From Rhodospirillum sp. (lineage in GTDB: Bacteria > Pseudomonadota > Alphaproteobacteria > Dongiales > Dongiaceae): a stretch of 64,000 nt of DNA. The translations under genes were made by a program, and so were the position numbers. The stretch is from the NCBI GenBank assembly GCA_013822765.1, contig PNKY01000003.1, positions 372,001 to 436,000 on the forward strand, written 5' to 3'. Of this stretch, positions 27,593 through 36,795 are shown piece by piece. The notes beneath the pieces are model-generated. The model had not been told where the DNA came from. It made no database searches and saw only the letters and a program-made list of their open reading frames with translations. The number at the start of each line of letters is the position of its first letter. Position 1 is the stretch's first letter.

Positions 27593-28527
27593 GCGCGTTC
27601 TGCTCCGTAGTACAGCGTCACCGTGTGCTTCGCTTCGGCGAAGAACAGCCAGCGTTCGGTGACGGTGCCGATCGCGTTCAGCACGATCGCAACTGCGAGC
27701 AGCGCTACGTCGAAGATGTGCTCCACGAAGAACGTGCCGATGACGGCGGCGAGCGGCAGCACGAAGCCAGCGAATAGCGCGATGCGGCGCAGCTTCTGCG
27801 CATGCTTACGCGCAACGCGGAAGCCCATCTCCTTCAGGAGATAGTTCTCCTCGGTGTGCGGCGCGGTCAGCATCCGCACCTTGCCGAACTGGCCGAGGCC
27901 GGTCGCGCTTTCGGCGGTCGCGGCGTGGACGCCGGAATCAAGGAACTGCCAGTAGGTGAGCTTGAGCGCGATCGCCGCCGCCAAGCCTATGGCAGCGAAA
28001 TCGTAGGCCGGCTTTTGCACCGCCGGCATCAGCTCCGCCCACAAAGTGAACCAGAGCGCGCCGCTCGCAAGGCCCAGGGCGAGATAGCCTGGCACGGTCC
28101 ACAGGTTGTGCCAGGCCCGGATCGGCTTCAGGCTGGCATAGATCATCGCCGTCGCGCACACCGTCGCGAACGCGCTGACGCTGAGCAGCAAGCCCGCCCA
28201 CGCCCACAATTCGCCCAGGAACAGCCAGCCGATCGCATAGATGCCGGCCGGCAGGAAGGTGAACACTGCCAGCACGCCCTCGCGCGACAGCCAGGACGAG
28301 CGCCACTGCGAGAACGCGCGCCAAGCCCGCTCCGGATGGCCGAGATGCAGCGTCGAGGAGACGAGGCCGAACGCCACCATGCCCAGCGACACCACGAACG
28401 CGATCCAGCCGGACAACGGCTCCGCCGACAGCACGCCGCTGGCGCCGAACAGCCCGAGCAGCGCCAGCATGGCATAGCCGGCGCCGGACGCGGTGGTGAA
28501 GAGAATGACGGACAGCGCGGGATGCAT
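27589..28527 (-). CDS. soeC: DmsC-type membrane anchor subunit, probably of a sulfite:quinone oxidoreductase (SoeC-like)
   Basis: 312 residues, polytopic (about eight TM segments), DmsC/NrfD-type anchor: 'MHPALSVILFTTASGAGYAML', 'SGWIAFVVSLGMVAFGLVSSTLHLGHPERAWRAF', 'WSREGVLAVF'-like segments, and 'KLTYWQFLD' late in the chain. It would hold the catalytic AB dimer on the cytoplasmic face and pass electrons to quinone. The start overlaps the B-subunit stop by one base. The substrate assignment rests on the taurine cluster upstream and on the A subunit; DMSO, tetrathionate or polysulfide reductase anchors look alike. Confidence 0.65.
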   Translation of the reverse strand: MHPALSVILFTTASGAGYAMLALLGLFGASGVLSAEPLSGWIAFVVSLGMVAFGLVSSTLHLGHPERAWRAFSQWRSSWLSREGVLAVFTFLPAGIYAIGWLFLGELWAWAGLLLSVSAFATVCATAMIYASLKPIRAWHNLWTVPGYLALGLASGALWFTLWAELMPAVQKPAYDFAAIGLAAAIALKLTYWQFLDSGVHAATAESATGLGQFGKVRMLTAPHTEENYLLKEMGFRVARKHAQKLRRIALFAGFVLPLAAVIGTFFVEHIFDVALLAVAIVLNAIGTVTERWLFFAEAKHTVTLYYGAERA

Positions 28528-29279
28528 CAGCGCGACAGCGCGCGGTCGAGCCAGCGCAGGAGCTTGTTGCCGGTGCCTTCCTCGCGCGGCTCGGCCAGCG
28601 GCTTAGTGACGGCACCGGTGCAGCCGGCTTGCGCGCGGCCAGTGCGGGGCGGGAGGTATTTGTTGGTCGGCTTGTAGCCGAGCTCCGGCATCAGATCGTA
28701 GCCGGCACGCTCCTGCACCAGCTTGGAGACTTCCGACTTCGGGTCGCCGAGATCGCCGAAATGGCGTGCGCCGACCGGGCAGGTCGAGACGCAAGCGGGC
28801 ACGCGGTCGACCTCTTCCAGCTTGTCGTTGTAGATGCGGTCGATGCAGAGCGTACATTTCTTCATCACGCCGACATCTTCGTCGAACTCGCGCGCGCCAT
28901 AGGGGCACGCCCATGAGCACAGCTTGCAGCCGATGCAGAGGTCCTCGTTGACCAGGACGATGCCGTCCTCGGCGCGCTTGAAGGAGGCGCCGGTCGGGCA
29001 CACCGTCACGCAGGCCGGCTGCTCGCAGTGCAGGCACGACTTGGGGAAATGTACCGTGCGGCCGTTCGCGCCCTCACCCGCTTCGAAGCTGTGGATGCGG
29101 TTGAACCACACGCCGGAGGGCGAATCGCCCCAGGCCTCGTAGTCGGTGAGCGGGGCCATATGGCCGCCGCTGTTCCATTCCTTGCAGTTGACCGCGCAGG
29201 CGTGGCAGCCGACGCAGATGTCGAGATCGATAACCAGGCCAAGCTTGCGGTCCGAGGCGTGCGACGGTAGCGAGGTCAT
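28527..29279 (-). CDS. soeB: Four-cluster Fe-S electron-transfer subunit (SoeB-like, DmsB family)
   Basis: 250 residues. Four ferredoxin-type Cys groups are visible: 'CVGCHACAVNCKEWN', 'CLHCEQPACVTVCPTGA', 'CIGCKLCSWACPYGA' and 'CTLCIDRI...CVSTCPVGA'. There is no signal peptide, consistent with a cytoplasmic enzyme. It relays electrons between the molybdenum subunit and the membrane anchor. The ATG overlaps the A-subunit stop (ATGA). Family membership is certain; the 'sulfite' assignment is by context. Confidence 0.72.
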   Translation of the reverse strand: MTSLPSHASDRKLGLVIDLDICVGCHACAVNCKEWNSGGHMAPLTDYEAWGDSPSGVWFNRIHSFEAGEGANGRTVHFPKSCLHCEQPACVTVCPTGASFKRAEDGIVLVNEDLCIGCKLCSWACPYGAREFDEDVGVMKKCTLCIDRIYNDKLEEVDRVPACVSTCPVGARHFGDLGDPKSEVSKLVQERAGYDLMPELGYKPTNKYLPPRTGRAQAGCTGAVTKPLAEPREEGTGNKLLRWLDRALSR

Positions 29280-32185
29280 GGGCGCTCTCGCCGCGCGCGA
29301 AACTCGGCGCCGTAGGCGAGATCACCTCCGGGCTTCGGCAACCTCGTGTCCAACGTATCGAAGGCCGGCGCGGTCTCGCCCGCTTCCTCCGGCGCGCATT
29401 TGCGCAAGCGCACCTTGAGGTCGTACCACGCCGCCTGCCCGGTCACCGGATCGATGTTGGCGTAGCGGTGCCCGTCCGGCTGCGGTGGCAGCAGTTCCGA
29501 GATCACATGATTGAGCAGGAAGCTCTTCGTAGATTCCGGCGCTGTGGCGGAGAGGTTCCATGCGCCACTGCGCTTGCCGATGGCATTCCAGGTCCACACC
29601 GTGTCCTGGTTCACGCCTTCCATCAACTTGATCTCGGCCTTCACCTGGCCGTGCGGGCTTTCGATCCACACCCAGTCGCCGTCGGCGACGCCGAGGCGCT
29701 CGCCCAGCTTGCGCGCGATGAACAGCGGATTGCGCGCCTGGATCTGGCGCAACCAGGCGTTCTGCCCACCCCAGGAATGATACATGTGCATCGGGCGCTG
29801 GGTGATGGCGTGCAGCACGTAGCCTTCGCTGTCCGCCGCTGCGCCGAACGGCGGGTACCAGCTCGGCAGCGGATCGAAGCCTTGGCTGACGCGCGCGCGC
29901 AGATGGTCCGGCGGCTGGCGCGTGCCGTGGCCTTCGGCCGCGAGCTGGAACTTGCGCAACGGCTCCGAATAGAGCTGCAGCACGATCTGCTGCGGCTTGT
30001 CCAAGAACCCGCGCGGAATCGCCCAGTCGAAGAAGTCGCGGTTGGCGAAGCGGTAGAAGCGCGCCTTCTCCGGGATCTCGCCGCGCCAGAAGCAGCCGTT
30101 CTCGATATAGCGGTCGAGCTGGCGGCGGTTCGGCTCGCCCATGCCCTGCTTGTCTTCCTCGTGACCGCGCCAGCCGGACAGCATGCCGATGCCGGGCCGC
30201 CGCTCGTGCCACAACATGTAGTCCTTGAGCCCGCCGGGATAGAGCGCCTTGCCGTGGCCGTCGATCATGCCCGGCAGCTTCAGCCGCGCGCCGAGATCGA
30301 GCAGCACGTCCTGGAACGGCCGCACGTCGCGGTCGGGCTGAATCACCGGGCGGCGGATCGCGTCGCCCGCCGCGTCGGGATCGCTGATCGGGCGGTCGAG
30401 CAGCGAGATGCAATCCCAGCGCTCGAGATAGGTGGTGTCGGGGAAGACGAGATCGGCGTACGCCACCATCTCGGAAAAGAACGCGTCGGCATAGATGATG
30501 TGCGGGATCTTGTATTGGCCGCTCGCATCTTTGTCGCTCATCATGCGCATGGCGTCGGGCGCGTTCATCGCCGAATTCCAAGCCATGTTCGCCATGTAGA
30601 GAAACAGCGTATCGATCGGATACGGATCGCCGGCCCAGGCGTTGTGGATCACCATGTGCATCAGGCCGTGGACCGCGAGCGGCGCCTCCCAGCTGAAGGC
30701 CTTGTCGATGCGATGCGGCGTGCCGTCGATGTCGAGCAGCAGATCCTCGGGCGCGGTCGGGAACCCGAGCGGCAATCCGTGCAGCGCATGCATCGGTCCG
30801 ACCTGCGCGGCGGGCTTGGCAGGCGGCGGCGCGGACTTCGGGAACGGCGGCTTGTAGCGGAAGCCGCCCGGGCAATCGATCGAGCCCAGCAGCATCTGCA
30901 GCAGATGGATGGCGCGGCAGGTCTGGAAGCCGTTGGAATGCGCGCTGACTCCGCGCATCGCATGCATGGAGACCGGGCGTCCGATGATCTTGTCGTGATA
31001 GCGGCCGGCCCAATCGACCCAGCCAATGGGGATTTCGATCGCTTGGTCGAATGCCGCCTCGGCCAGCTCCGCCGCAATGCGCCGGATGGTCGCGGCGGGA
31101 ATACCGCACTGCTCGGCCACCTTCTCCGGCGCGTAGCTCTCGTCGAGATAGCGCGCCGCCATCAGCTCGAACACCGGACGCGCCTTGCGCCCATCGCTGA
31201 GCGTGACCTCGCCAACCAGGCGCGGCGCAATGTCCGCCGCCAGCGCGTTGTGGACGGCGCCAGCCTTGTCGGCACACAGCGGGTTGCCGCCGTTGTCGCG
31301 CACGAACAGGCCGTGGCTCGCGGTCCCCGGCGCATCCACCACCAGCCAGGGCGCGTTGGTGTAGCGCACCAGGAAATCGAGGTCGATGCGATCGGCCTTC
31401 AGCAGTTCATGCACGATCGCCAGCACGAACAGGCCATCGGTGCCGGGCGTGATGCCGATCCATTCGTCGGCGATCGCGGAATAGCCGGTACGGACGGGAT
31501 TGATCGAGACGAACTTCGCACGGTTGTCGGCGGGGCGATTCTTCAGCTGTCCCAAGCCGATCTTGATCGGATTGCTGCCGTGATCCTCCGCGACGCCGAA
31601 CATCAGGAAATAGCGCGTGCGCTCCCAGTCCGGCTCGCCGAATTCCCAGAACGAGCCGCCGATGGTGTAGAGCCCGGCCGCCGCCATGTTGACCGAGCAG
31701 AAGCCGCCATGCGCCGCATAGTTCGGCGTGCCGAACTGCGCCGCCCACCAGCCGGTGAGGGCCTGGCTCTGGTCGCGGCCGGTGAAGAAGGCGAGCTTCT
31801 TCGGGTCGGTGGCGCGGATGCGGCCGAGCCACTCGGTCGCGAGCTTCAGCGCTTCGTCCCACTCGATCTCCTGGAACTCGCCGGCGCCGCGCTCGCCCAC
31901 GCGCTTCAGCGGCTTGCGCAGGCGTGCCGGCGAATAGTGGGTCATGATCCCGGCCGAACCCTTGGCGCACAAGACTCCCTTGTTCACCGGGTGGTCGCGG
32001 TTGCCCTCGATGTAGCGGATGCGGCCGTCCTGCAGGTGCACCTTGATGCCGCAGCGGCAGGCGCACATGTAGCAGGTCGTGGTCGAGACCTGGTCGTGCA
32101 CCGCCGGCGAATAGTCGATCGCCTGCTCGTCGGCGCGTTGCTTGGGCGGCGATTGCGGCTCCGCGATATAGCGGCGGTCTGACAT
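29276..32185 (-). CDS. soeA: Molybdopterin oxidoreductase catalytic subunit, probable cytoplasmic sulfite dehydrogenase (SoeA-like)
   Basis: 969 residues, DMSO-reductase family. The N-terminal [4Fe-4S] site is Cys38-x2-Cys41-x3-Cys45-x27-Cys73. The bis-MGD-binding domains follow ('FTGRDQSQALTGWWAAQFG', 'GGFCSVNMAAAGLYTIGG'), and the C-terminal beta-barrel is 'KLGERLGVADGDWVWIESPHG'. There is no twin-arginine signal, which matches the cytoplasm-facing SoeABC sulfite:quinone oxidoreductases rather than periplasmic DmsA. It lies 62 bases downstream of the aminotransferase gene and in series with it. Sulfite released by Xsc would be oxidised to sulfate here. Alternatives are another sulfur or arsenic oxyanion enzyme of the same family. 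Confidence 0.7.
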   Translation of the reverse strand: MSDRRYIAEPQSPPKQRADEQAIDYSPAVHDQVSTTTCYMCACRCGIKVHLQDGRIRYIEGNRDHPVNKGVLCAKGSAGIMTHYSPARLRKPLKRVGERGAGEFQEIEWDEALKLATEWLGRIRATDPKKLAFFTGRDQSQALTGWWAAQFGTPNYAAHGGFCSVNMAAAGLYTIGGSFWEFGEPDWERTRYFLMFGVAEDHGSNPIKIGLGQLKNRPADNRAKFVSINPVRTGYSAIADEWIGITPGTDGLFVLAIVHELLKADRIDLDFLVRYTNAPWLVVDAPGTASHGLFVRDNGGNPLCADKAGAVHNALAADIAPRLVGEVTLSDGRKARPVFELMAARYLDESYAPEKVAEQCGIPAATIRRIAAELAEAAFDQAIEIPIGWVDWAGRYHDKIIGRPVSMHAMRGVSAHSNGFQTCRAIHLLQMLLGSIDCPGGFRYKPPFPKSAPPPAKPAAQVGPMHALHGLPLGFPTAPEDLLLDIDGTPHRIDKAFSWEAPLAVHGLMHMVIHNAWAGDPYPIDTLFLYMANMAWNSAMNAPDAMRMMSDKDASGQYKIPHIIYADAFFSEMVAYADLVFPDTTYLERWDCISLLDRPISDPDAAGDAIRRPVIQPDRDVRPFQDVLLDLGARLKLPGMIDGHGKALYPGGLKDYMLWHERRPGIGMLSGWRGHEEDKQGMGEPNRRQLDRYIENGCFWRGEIPEKARFYRFANRDFFDWAIPRGFLDKPQQIVLQLYSEPLRKFQLAAEGHGTRQPPDHLRARVSQGFDPLPSWYPPFGAAADSEGYVLHAITQRPMHMYHSWGGQNAWLRQIQARNPLFIARKLGERLGVADGDWVWIESPHGQVKAEIKLMEGVNQDTVWTWNAIGKRSGAWNLSATAPESTKSFLLNHVISELLPPQPDGHRYANIDPVTGQAAWYDLKVRLRKCAPEEAGETAPAFDTLDTRLPKPGGDLAYGAEFRARRERP

Positions 32186-32247
32186 GCCTCGGGCCGCAGC
32201 CCCCTCCCAGAAACCGGTGATTCGGCCAGTGATCCGAATCCAGGCCG

Positions 32248-33558
32248 TCAGTATTCGGAAAAGACCTCGCGGAAGATAGCGCAGATTTCGTCAATATCGC
32301 GCTTCTCAGCGACCAATGCGGGCGCGCAGATGCCGGAATCGCCGGTGAACTTGATATGTAGGCCGCGCTTGAACAGGCGCTTGGTGGCGTCGTAGCCGCG
32401 CAGGCCGGGCCGCTCCGCCGGCGCCAGGTCAATGCCGGCCAGCATGCCGTAGCCGCGGATGTCGGTCACCGCCTTGATGCTCTTGAGATCGAACATGCGG
32501 TCGAGGAAGTAGTCAGACATCTCTGCCGCCCGCTCGAACAGCCCCTCGCGCTCGAAGATATCGAGGGCGGCGATGCCGGCGGCGCAGGCCGCCGGATGGG
32601 CGGAATAGGTGTAGCCGTGGAAGAATTCCACAGCGCCGTCGAGCGCCCCACTGGTGATGGTGTGATACACTTTTTCGCTCGCGGCCACCGCGCCCATCGG
32701 CAGGGCGCCGTTGGTGAGCGCCTTGGCCATGGTGATCAGGTCCGGCTGGACGCCGAAGCTTTGGGCCGCAAACGCCTTGCCGGTACGCCCGAAGCCGCAG
32801 ATCACCTCATCGAACACCAGCAGGATGCCGTGCTTGTCGCAGATCTGGCGCAGGCGCTCGAGATAGCCCTTAGGCGGCACCAGCACGCCGGTCGAGCCGG
32901 CGATCGGCTCCACGAAGCAGGCCGCGATGCTTTTCGGGCCTAACAGGTCGACGCAGCGCTGCAGGTCGTCAGCCAGATCGGCGCCCTTCTCCGGCTGGCC
33001 GCGGGTGAAGCGCGCATCGGGCGACCAGGTGTGGCGCATGTGAGCGACGCCCGGCATCACAGCGCCGAACGCTTCGCGGTTGCGCACCATGCCGCTCAAG
33101 CTGACGCCGCCGATATTGACGCCGTGATAGGCGCGTTCGCGGCTGACGAACTTCGTGCGCTGCCCCTCGCCCTTGGCGGTGTGATAGGCCATCGCGATCT
33201 TGAGCGCGGTATCGACCGCTTCCGAGCCCGAGTTGCAGAAGAACACGTAGTCGAGACCGCCGGGCGTGATCTTCGCCACCTTGCGCGCCAGCTCGAACGA
33301 GGCCGGGTGGCCGAGCTGGAAGTGCGGCGTGTAGTCGATCTCCTTCATCGCGGCATGCACGGCCTCGGTGATTTCGGTGCGGCCGTGTCCGGCGGCGCAG
33401 CAGAACAGGCCGGACGAGGCGTCGATCAGCTTGTCGCCGTGATGGTTCCAGTAATGCATGCCCTTGGCCTTGACCATCAGGCGCGGGTCGGCCTTGAAGT
33501 CGCGGTTGGACGTGAAGGGCATCCAATGGTTTTCGAGGGTGTTCGCGGTGTATTGCAT
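32248..33558 (-). CDS. tpa: Class III aminotransferase, probable taurine:pyruvate aminotransferase
   Basis: 436 residues, fold-type I PLP enzyme. The PLP lysine is Lys279 in 'LITMAKALTNGALPMG' and Asp250 binds the pyridine nitrogen ('LLVFDEVICGFGRTG'). The N-terminal 'ENHWMPFTSNRDFKADPRL' closely resembles omega-amino-acid (beta-alanine):pyruvate transaminases, the group to which alphaproteobacterial Tpa enzymes belong. Taurine + pyruvate to sulfoacetaldehyde + alanine is inferred from xsc and tauR nearby; beta-alanine or hypotaurine remain possible substrates. I use ATG 33556-33558; a TTG eight codons upstream lacks a ribosome-binding site. It lies between the ABC importer and soeABC on one strand. 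Confidence 0.75.
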   Translation of the reverse strand: MQYTANTLENHWMPFTSNRDFKADPRLMVKAKGMHYWNHHGDKLIDASSGLFCCAAGHGRTEITEAVHAAMKEIDYTPHFQLGHPASFELARKVAKITPGGLDYVFFCNSGSEAVDTALKIAMAYHTAKGEGQRTKFVSRERAYHGVNIGGVSLSGMVRNREAFGAVMPGVAHMRHTWSPDARFTRGQPEKGADLADDLQRCVDLLGPKSIAACFVEPIAGSTGVLVPPKGYLERLRQICDKHGILLVFDEVICGFGRTGKAFAAQSFGVQPDLITMAKALTNGALPMGAVAASEKVYHTITSGALDGAVEFFHGYTYSAHPAACAAGIAALDIFEREGLFERAAEMSDYFLDRMFDLKSIKAVTDIRGYGMLAGIDLAPAERPGLRGYDATKRLFKRGLHIKFTGDSGICAPALVAEKRDIDEICAIFREVFSEY

Positions 33559-33628
33559 GGCGTCCGATCCATCCGGGGGCAAGGGATGGTCGACATGCTA
33601 TGGGGCGGCCCGTGGGGCCACTAGGGTC

Positions 33629-33643
33629 AGATTGGCCCAATCT
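33629..33643. promoter_or_regulatory. 15-base palindrome upstream of tpa
   Basis: AGATTGG-C-CCAATCT is a perfect palindrome 70 bases before the tpa ATG, in the 112-base gap after the permease gene. Its TGGCCCAA core also occurs in the repeats near tauR (38049) and xsc (39958). It could be an operator or a short RNA hairpin. Confidence 0.4.
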
Positions 33644-33670
33644 CCTGCGCCAAGGGGTCGGGTGCGGCCG

Positions 33671-34567
33671 TCAGGACGTTGCGGCCTGCAACTCCCCGGT
33701 CGCCACTTCGCTGCGCTCCGCCAGCTTGGCCTGGCGCTGGGCCCGGTCGGCCCTGGCCTGCTCGCGCCGCTTCAGGATCTCGTAGACGATCGCGCCGAGC
33801 AGCGAGATGCCGATGATGATGACGGCGAGCGCGGACAGCGCCGGCGTCGTGCCCTGGCGCACCTGGCCGGCCAGCACGGTCACCAGCGTCTTGTCCGCCA
33901 GGATGGCGAAGGTGGTGGTGTTGTAGTTCTCGAACGACGACAGGAAGCCGATCACCACCGCCGAGACGATGGCAGGCTTCAGGAACGGCAGCAGGATGTG
34001 CCAGAACACCTGTGGATAGGACGCGCCGAGATCGAGCGCGGCTTCCTCCTGCGCGCGGTCGAAGCGCGTCAGGCGCGCCATGAAGATCAGCAGGCAATAG
34101 GCCGAGACGAAGCTCGACTGGCCGAGGATCGCCAGAATGATGCCCTTGTAGAACACCGCCTTGGTGAAGTCGGTCACGCCCATCACGTCCTTCCAGAAGA
34201 TCACGGTCGAGATGCCGATGATGACCCCGGGCGTGAGCAGCGGCGAAACCGTGACCAGGTAGAACAGGCCGCGGGCGCGATGATAGATCTGGTTCATGAT
34301 GATCGAGGCGGCGAGTCCGGCCGGCACCGACACCGCGATCACGCCGAGGCCGATGATGATGGAATTGGTGAGGCCCTCCATCATCGCCCGGTCGTTCCAC
34401 AGCTTCACGAACCAGTCGAGCGTGAAGGACTCGAACGGATAGGCCTGCGGGTAGCTCGGCGAATTGAACGCCGTGATCCCCATCACGACCAGCGGCCCGA
34501 ACAGATAGGCGAAGAACAGGAAGATGTAGAAGCCGACCATCCCCCGCATGATCAAGCTCGACGTCAT
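33671..34567 (-). CDS. ABC transporter permease, PotC type
   Basis: 298 residues, about six TM helices. The BPD-type EAA loop is 'EEAALDLGASYPQVFWHILLPFLKPAIVSA', which docks the ATPase. The pattern matches spermidine/putrescine-class PotC permeases. The start at ATG 34567 overlaps the PotB-type stop (ATGA); an ORF extension further upstream lies inside that gene. It forms the channel with the next permease. The gene is fourth in a binding protein - ATPase - permease - permease series that runs into tpa and soeABC, so a sulfonate such as taurine is a plausible cargo. Confidence 0.85.
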   Translation of the reverse strand: MTSSLIMRGMVGFYIFLFFAYLFGPLVVMGITAFNSPSYPQAYPFESFTLDWFVKLWNDRAMMEGLTNSIIIGLGVIAVSVPAGLAASIIMNQIYHRARGLFYLVTVSPLLTPGVIIGISTVIFWKDVMGVTDFTKAVFYKGIILAILGQSSFVSAYCLLIFMARLTRFDRAQEEAALDLGASYPQVFWHILLPFLKPAIVSAVVIGFLSSFENYNTTTFAILADKTLVTVLAGQVRQGTTPALSALAVIIIGISLLGAIVYEILKRREQARADRAQRQAKLAERSEVATGELQAATS

Positions 34568-35568
34568 TTTATGGTCTCCCCGAGCGAGACCTTGAACAGA
34601 CGCAGCATGAGCATCACGAACACGATGCAGGCGGCCAGCAACAGGAAGGCGTAGGCGGCGCCGCGCGCCCAATTGAACGCCTGGAAGAAGAAGTTGTAGA
34701 TGACCGACGTGAACCACAGCGTGCGCGGTCCACCCAGGAATTGCGGCGCCGCCAGTGATCCGGCCGCCAGCATGAAGACCATGGTGCAGCCCGAGGCGAT
34801 GCCGGGCTTGGCATAGGGGATGACGATGTCCTTATGGATGCGCCACCAGGGCGCGCCCAGATCGCGCGCCGCCTCGATCTGGTTCTTGTCCAGGCTTTCG
34901 ATGGCGTTGTAGAGCGGGAAGATCATCACCAGCAGGTAGGCGTAGGACAGGCCGACATAGAGGCCGACATTGATGCCGAGGAAATCGATCGGCGCATCGG
35001 TCAGGCCGCTCGCCATCAGCACCTGGTTGATCAGCCCCTTGGACGCCAGCAGCAGGCGCAGCGAGAACGCGCGCAGGATCTCGTTCACCCAGTACGGCAC
35101 GATCAGCGCCAGCAGGATCAGGCGCACCTTTTGCGGCGTGCCGGACTGCGCCATGTAGAAGGCCAGCGGGTAGCAGATCGCGAAGTTGAGCGCGGTGACC
35201 GCGATCGAGGCGATGATCGAGAACACGAACGCGCCCATATGAGTGCGGTTCAACCCATCGCCGGTGGGCGTCATGAAAAAGGACTGGTACTGCGCGATGG
35301 TGAGGACGTCTTTCGGTCCGCCGCGTTCCACCGGGCGCAAGGTCGGGTGGAAGCTCTCCACCACCATATAGAGATAGGGCAGCACGACCAGGAACAGGGC
35401 CCACAGCGCGACCAGCGATATGAACGCGATGCCGAGCACCATGCCATTGCGCTCGAAATAGCCTTTGTGGGTCGGATCGTGACGCAGCCGGCCCTCGTAG
35501 CGCGCCATCAGCCAGAAGATGGCGATGACGACGAACGGAATGAGGAGGACGAAAAGGCGGCTACTCAC
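34564..35568 (-). CDS. ABC transporter permease, PotB type
   Basis: 334 residues. An N-terminal TM helix (~5-22) and an extra cytoplasmic stretch precede the usual six-TM core (~45-330). The EAA loop is 'IEAARDLGAPWWRIHKDIVIPYAKPGIASG'. It overlaps the ATPase gene by eight bases and the second permease by four, showing tight translational coupling. The additional N-terminal helix is seen in some PotB-like proteins. It pairs with the PotC-type subunit; the substrate is not shown by sequence alone. Confidence 0.85.
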   Translation of the reverse strand: MSSRLFVLLIPFVVIAIFWLMARYEGRLRHDPTHKGYFERNGMVLGIAFISLVALWALFLVVLPYLYMVVESFHPTLRPVERGGPKDVLTIAQYQSFFMTPTGDGLNRTHMGAFVFSIIASIAVTALNFAICYPLAFYMAQSGTPQKVRLILLALIVPYWVNEILRAFSLRLLLASKGLINQVLMASGLTDAPIDFLGINVGLYVGLSYAYLLVMIFPLYNAIESLDKNQIEAARDLGAPWWRIHKDIVIPYAKPGIASGCTMVFMLAAGSLAAPQFLGGPRTLWFTSVIYNFFFQAFNWARGAAYAFLLLAACIVFVMLMLRLFKVSLGETIK

Positions 35569-36646
35569 GGGCCATCTTTCCTTCCGGCAAGGCCAGCCCG
35601 AGTTCGGCTTCGTACGACACCGTCGCGACCGAGCCCTGCTCCGGGATGGCGGCGCCGATGTGCCGGCCGACCGTGACGGTGATGTCCTTCTTGCCGGCGC
35701 CTTCCAGGAACACGTGCGTCATGTTGCCTTCGAACGCGACGCTCTTCACCTTGGAAGTGAAGGTCGTCTCGGTGGCGCCCGGCGTGAGCCGCGCCGATTC
35801 CGGCCGCACGAACAGGATCGCCTTGTCGCCGGCCTTGAGCCCGCGCGGATTGCGGCCGCGCAGCTTGCCGAACCGGGTGTCGATCACCGCAAACGACCCG
35901 TTGGCGTCCTTGACCGTGCCGGCAAACGGATTGTTCTCGCCCACGAACGAGGCGACAAAGGCGGTCGCAGGCTCGTCATAGATGGTCTTGCCGTCGGCGA
36001 CCTGCTGGATGACGCCGTCGTTCATGACGGCGATCCGGTCGGACATGGTCAGCGCTTCGCCCTGGTCATGGGTGATGTAGATGAAGGTGATGCCGACCAT
36101 GCGCTGGATGGTGCGCAGTTCGTTGCGCATGTGCTGGCGCAGCTTCAGGTCCAGGGCGGACAGCGGCTCGTCGAGCAGCAGCACCTGGGGCTGCACGCAC
36201 AAGGCGCGCGCGATCGCCACCCGCTGCTTCTGCCCACCGGACAGCTCGCTCATCTGCTTGTTGCCCTGGCCCGGCAGCGCGATCAGCTGCAGCAGTTCGT
36301 CGGCCTTGCGCATCCGGGTCGTCTTGTCGGCGCCCTGCACGCGCAGGCCATAGGTGATGTTCTCCGCCACCGACATCAGCGGGAACAAGGCAAGGTTCTG
36401 GAAGATGAGCGCCGTCGGCCGGCGGTTGGGGCCGATGCCCCGCATGTCCTTGCCGCCGATCCGGACTGTCCCTTCCGACGGCTCAAGAAAGCCCGATACG
36501 GTGCGCAGGATCGTTGTCTTGCCGCAGCCCGATGGCCCCAGGAAGGAGAAGAACTCGCCCCCCTTGATGTCCAGGGCCGCGTTGTCGACAGCGGTGAAAT
36601 CCCCGAATCGGACCGTGATATGGTCGAGTTCGACGCCCGCACTCAT
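35561..36646 (-). CDS. ABC transporter ATP-binding protein, PotA type
   Basis: 361 residues. Walker A is 'GPSGCGKTT', Q-loop 'LIFQNLALFP', signature 'LSGGQKQRVAIARAL', Walker B 'VLLLDEPLSALD', H-loop 'ITHDQ'. A C-terminal TOBE domain (~280-360) is present, as in PotA/MalK. ATG 36644-36646 begins the conserved part ('MSAGVELDHITVRFGDF'), with GGGACAGG upstream; an ATG 25 codons earlier is less likely. It lies ~150 bases after the binding-protein gene, with a hairpin in between. Confidence 0.88.
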   Translation of the reverse strand: MSAGVELDHITVRFGDFTAVDNAALDIKGGEFFSFLGPSGCGKTTILRTVSGFLEPSEGTVRIGGKDMRGIGPNRRPTALIFQNLALFPLMSVAENITYGLRVQGADKTTRMRKADELLQLIALPGQGNKQMSELSGGQKQRVAIARALCVQPQVLLLDEPLSALDLKLRQHMRNELRTIQRMVGITFIYITHDQGEALTMSDRIAVMNDGVIQQVADGKTIYDEPATAFVASFVGENNPFAGTVKDANGSFAVIDTRFGKLRGRNPRGLKAGDKAILFVRPESARLTPGATETTFTSKVKSVAFEGNMTHVFLEGAGKKDITVTVGRHIGAAIPEQGSVATVSYEAELGLALPEGKMARE

Positions 36647-36746
36647 CTGCCTGTCCCTGTTAAGCTTTTTTGTATCGCTTGATGTTGTGGCGAGTTTCCA
36701 CGCAAGCCCGCGCAAGATCAAGCGGGATCAGGCCGCCCCAAAATGA

Positions 36747-36772
36747 GTCAGCCCCGGCGAACCGGGGCTGAT
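36747..36772 (-). terminator. Intercistronic hairpin after the binding-protein gene
   Basis: TCAGCCCCGG-CGAA-CCGGGGCTGA is a 10-bp perfect stem with a stable CGAA loop, 24 bases after the binding-protein stop on the minus strand, followed by a short TTTT. This is the usual place for a stabilising or partly terminating hairpin that keeps binding-protein mRNA above that of the downstream ATPase and permeases. Confidence 0.6.
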
Positions 36773-36795
36773 CATCTGTTCTGCCTTTATTTTGA

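Noticed and set aside
29468..32182. 904-codon plus-strand ORF opposite the molybdopterin oxidoreductase
   Set aside because: Antisense shadow. The minus frame has the intact [4Fe-4S] Cys motif and family length.
32248..33558. Aminotransferase considered as a beta-alanine:pyruvate transaminase only
   Set aside because: Sequence resemblance is real, but position between the importer and soeABC and opposite xsc makes taurine the better guess. The alternative is kept open in the annotation.
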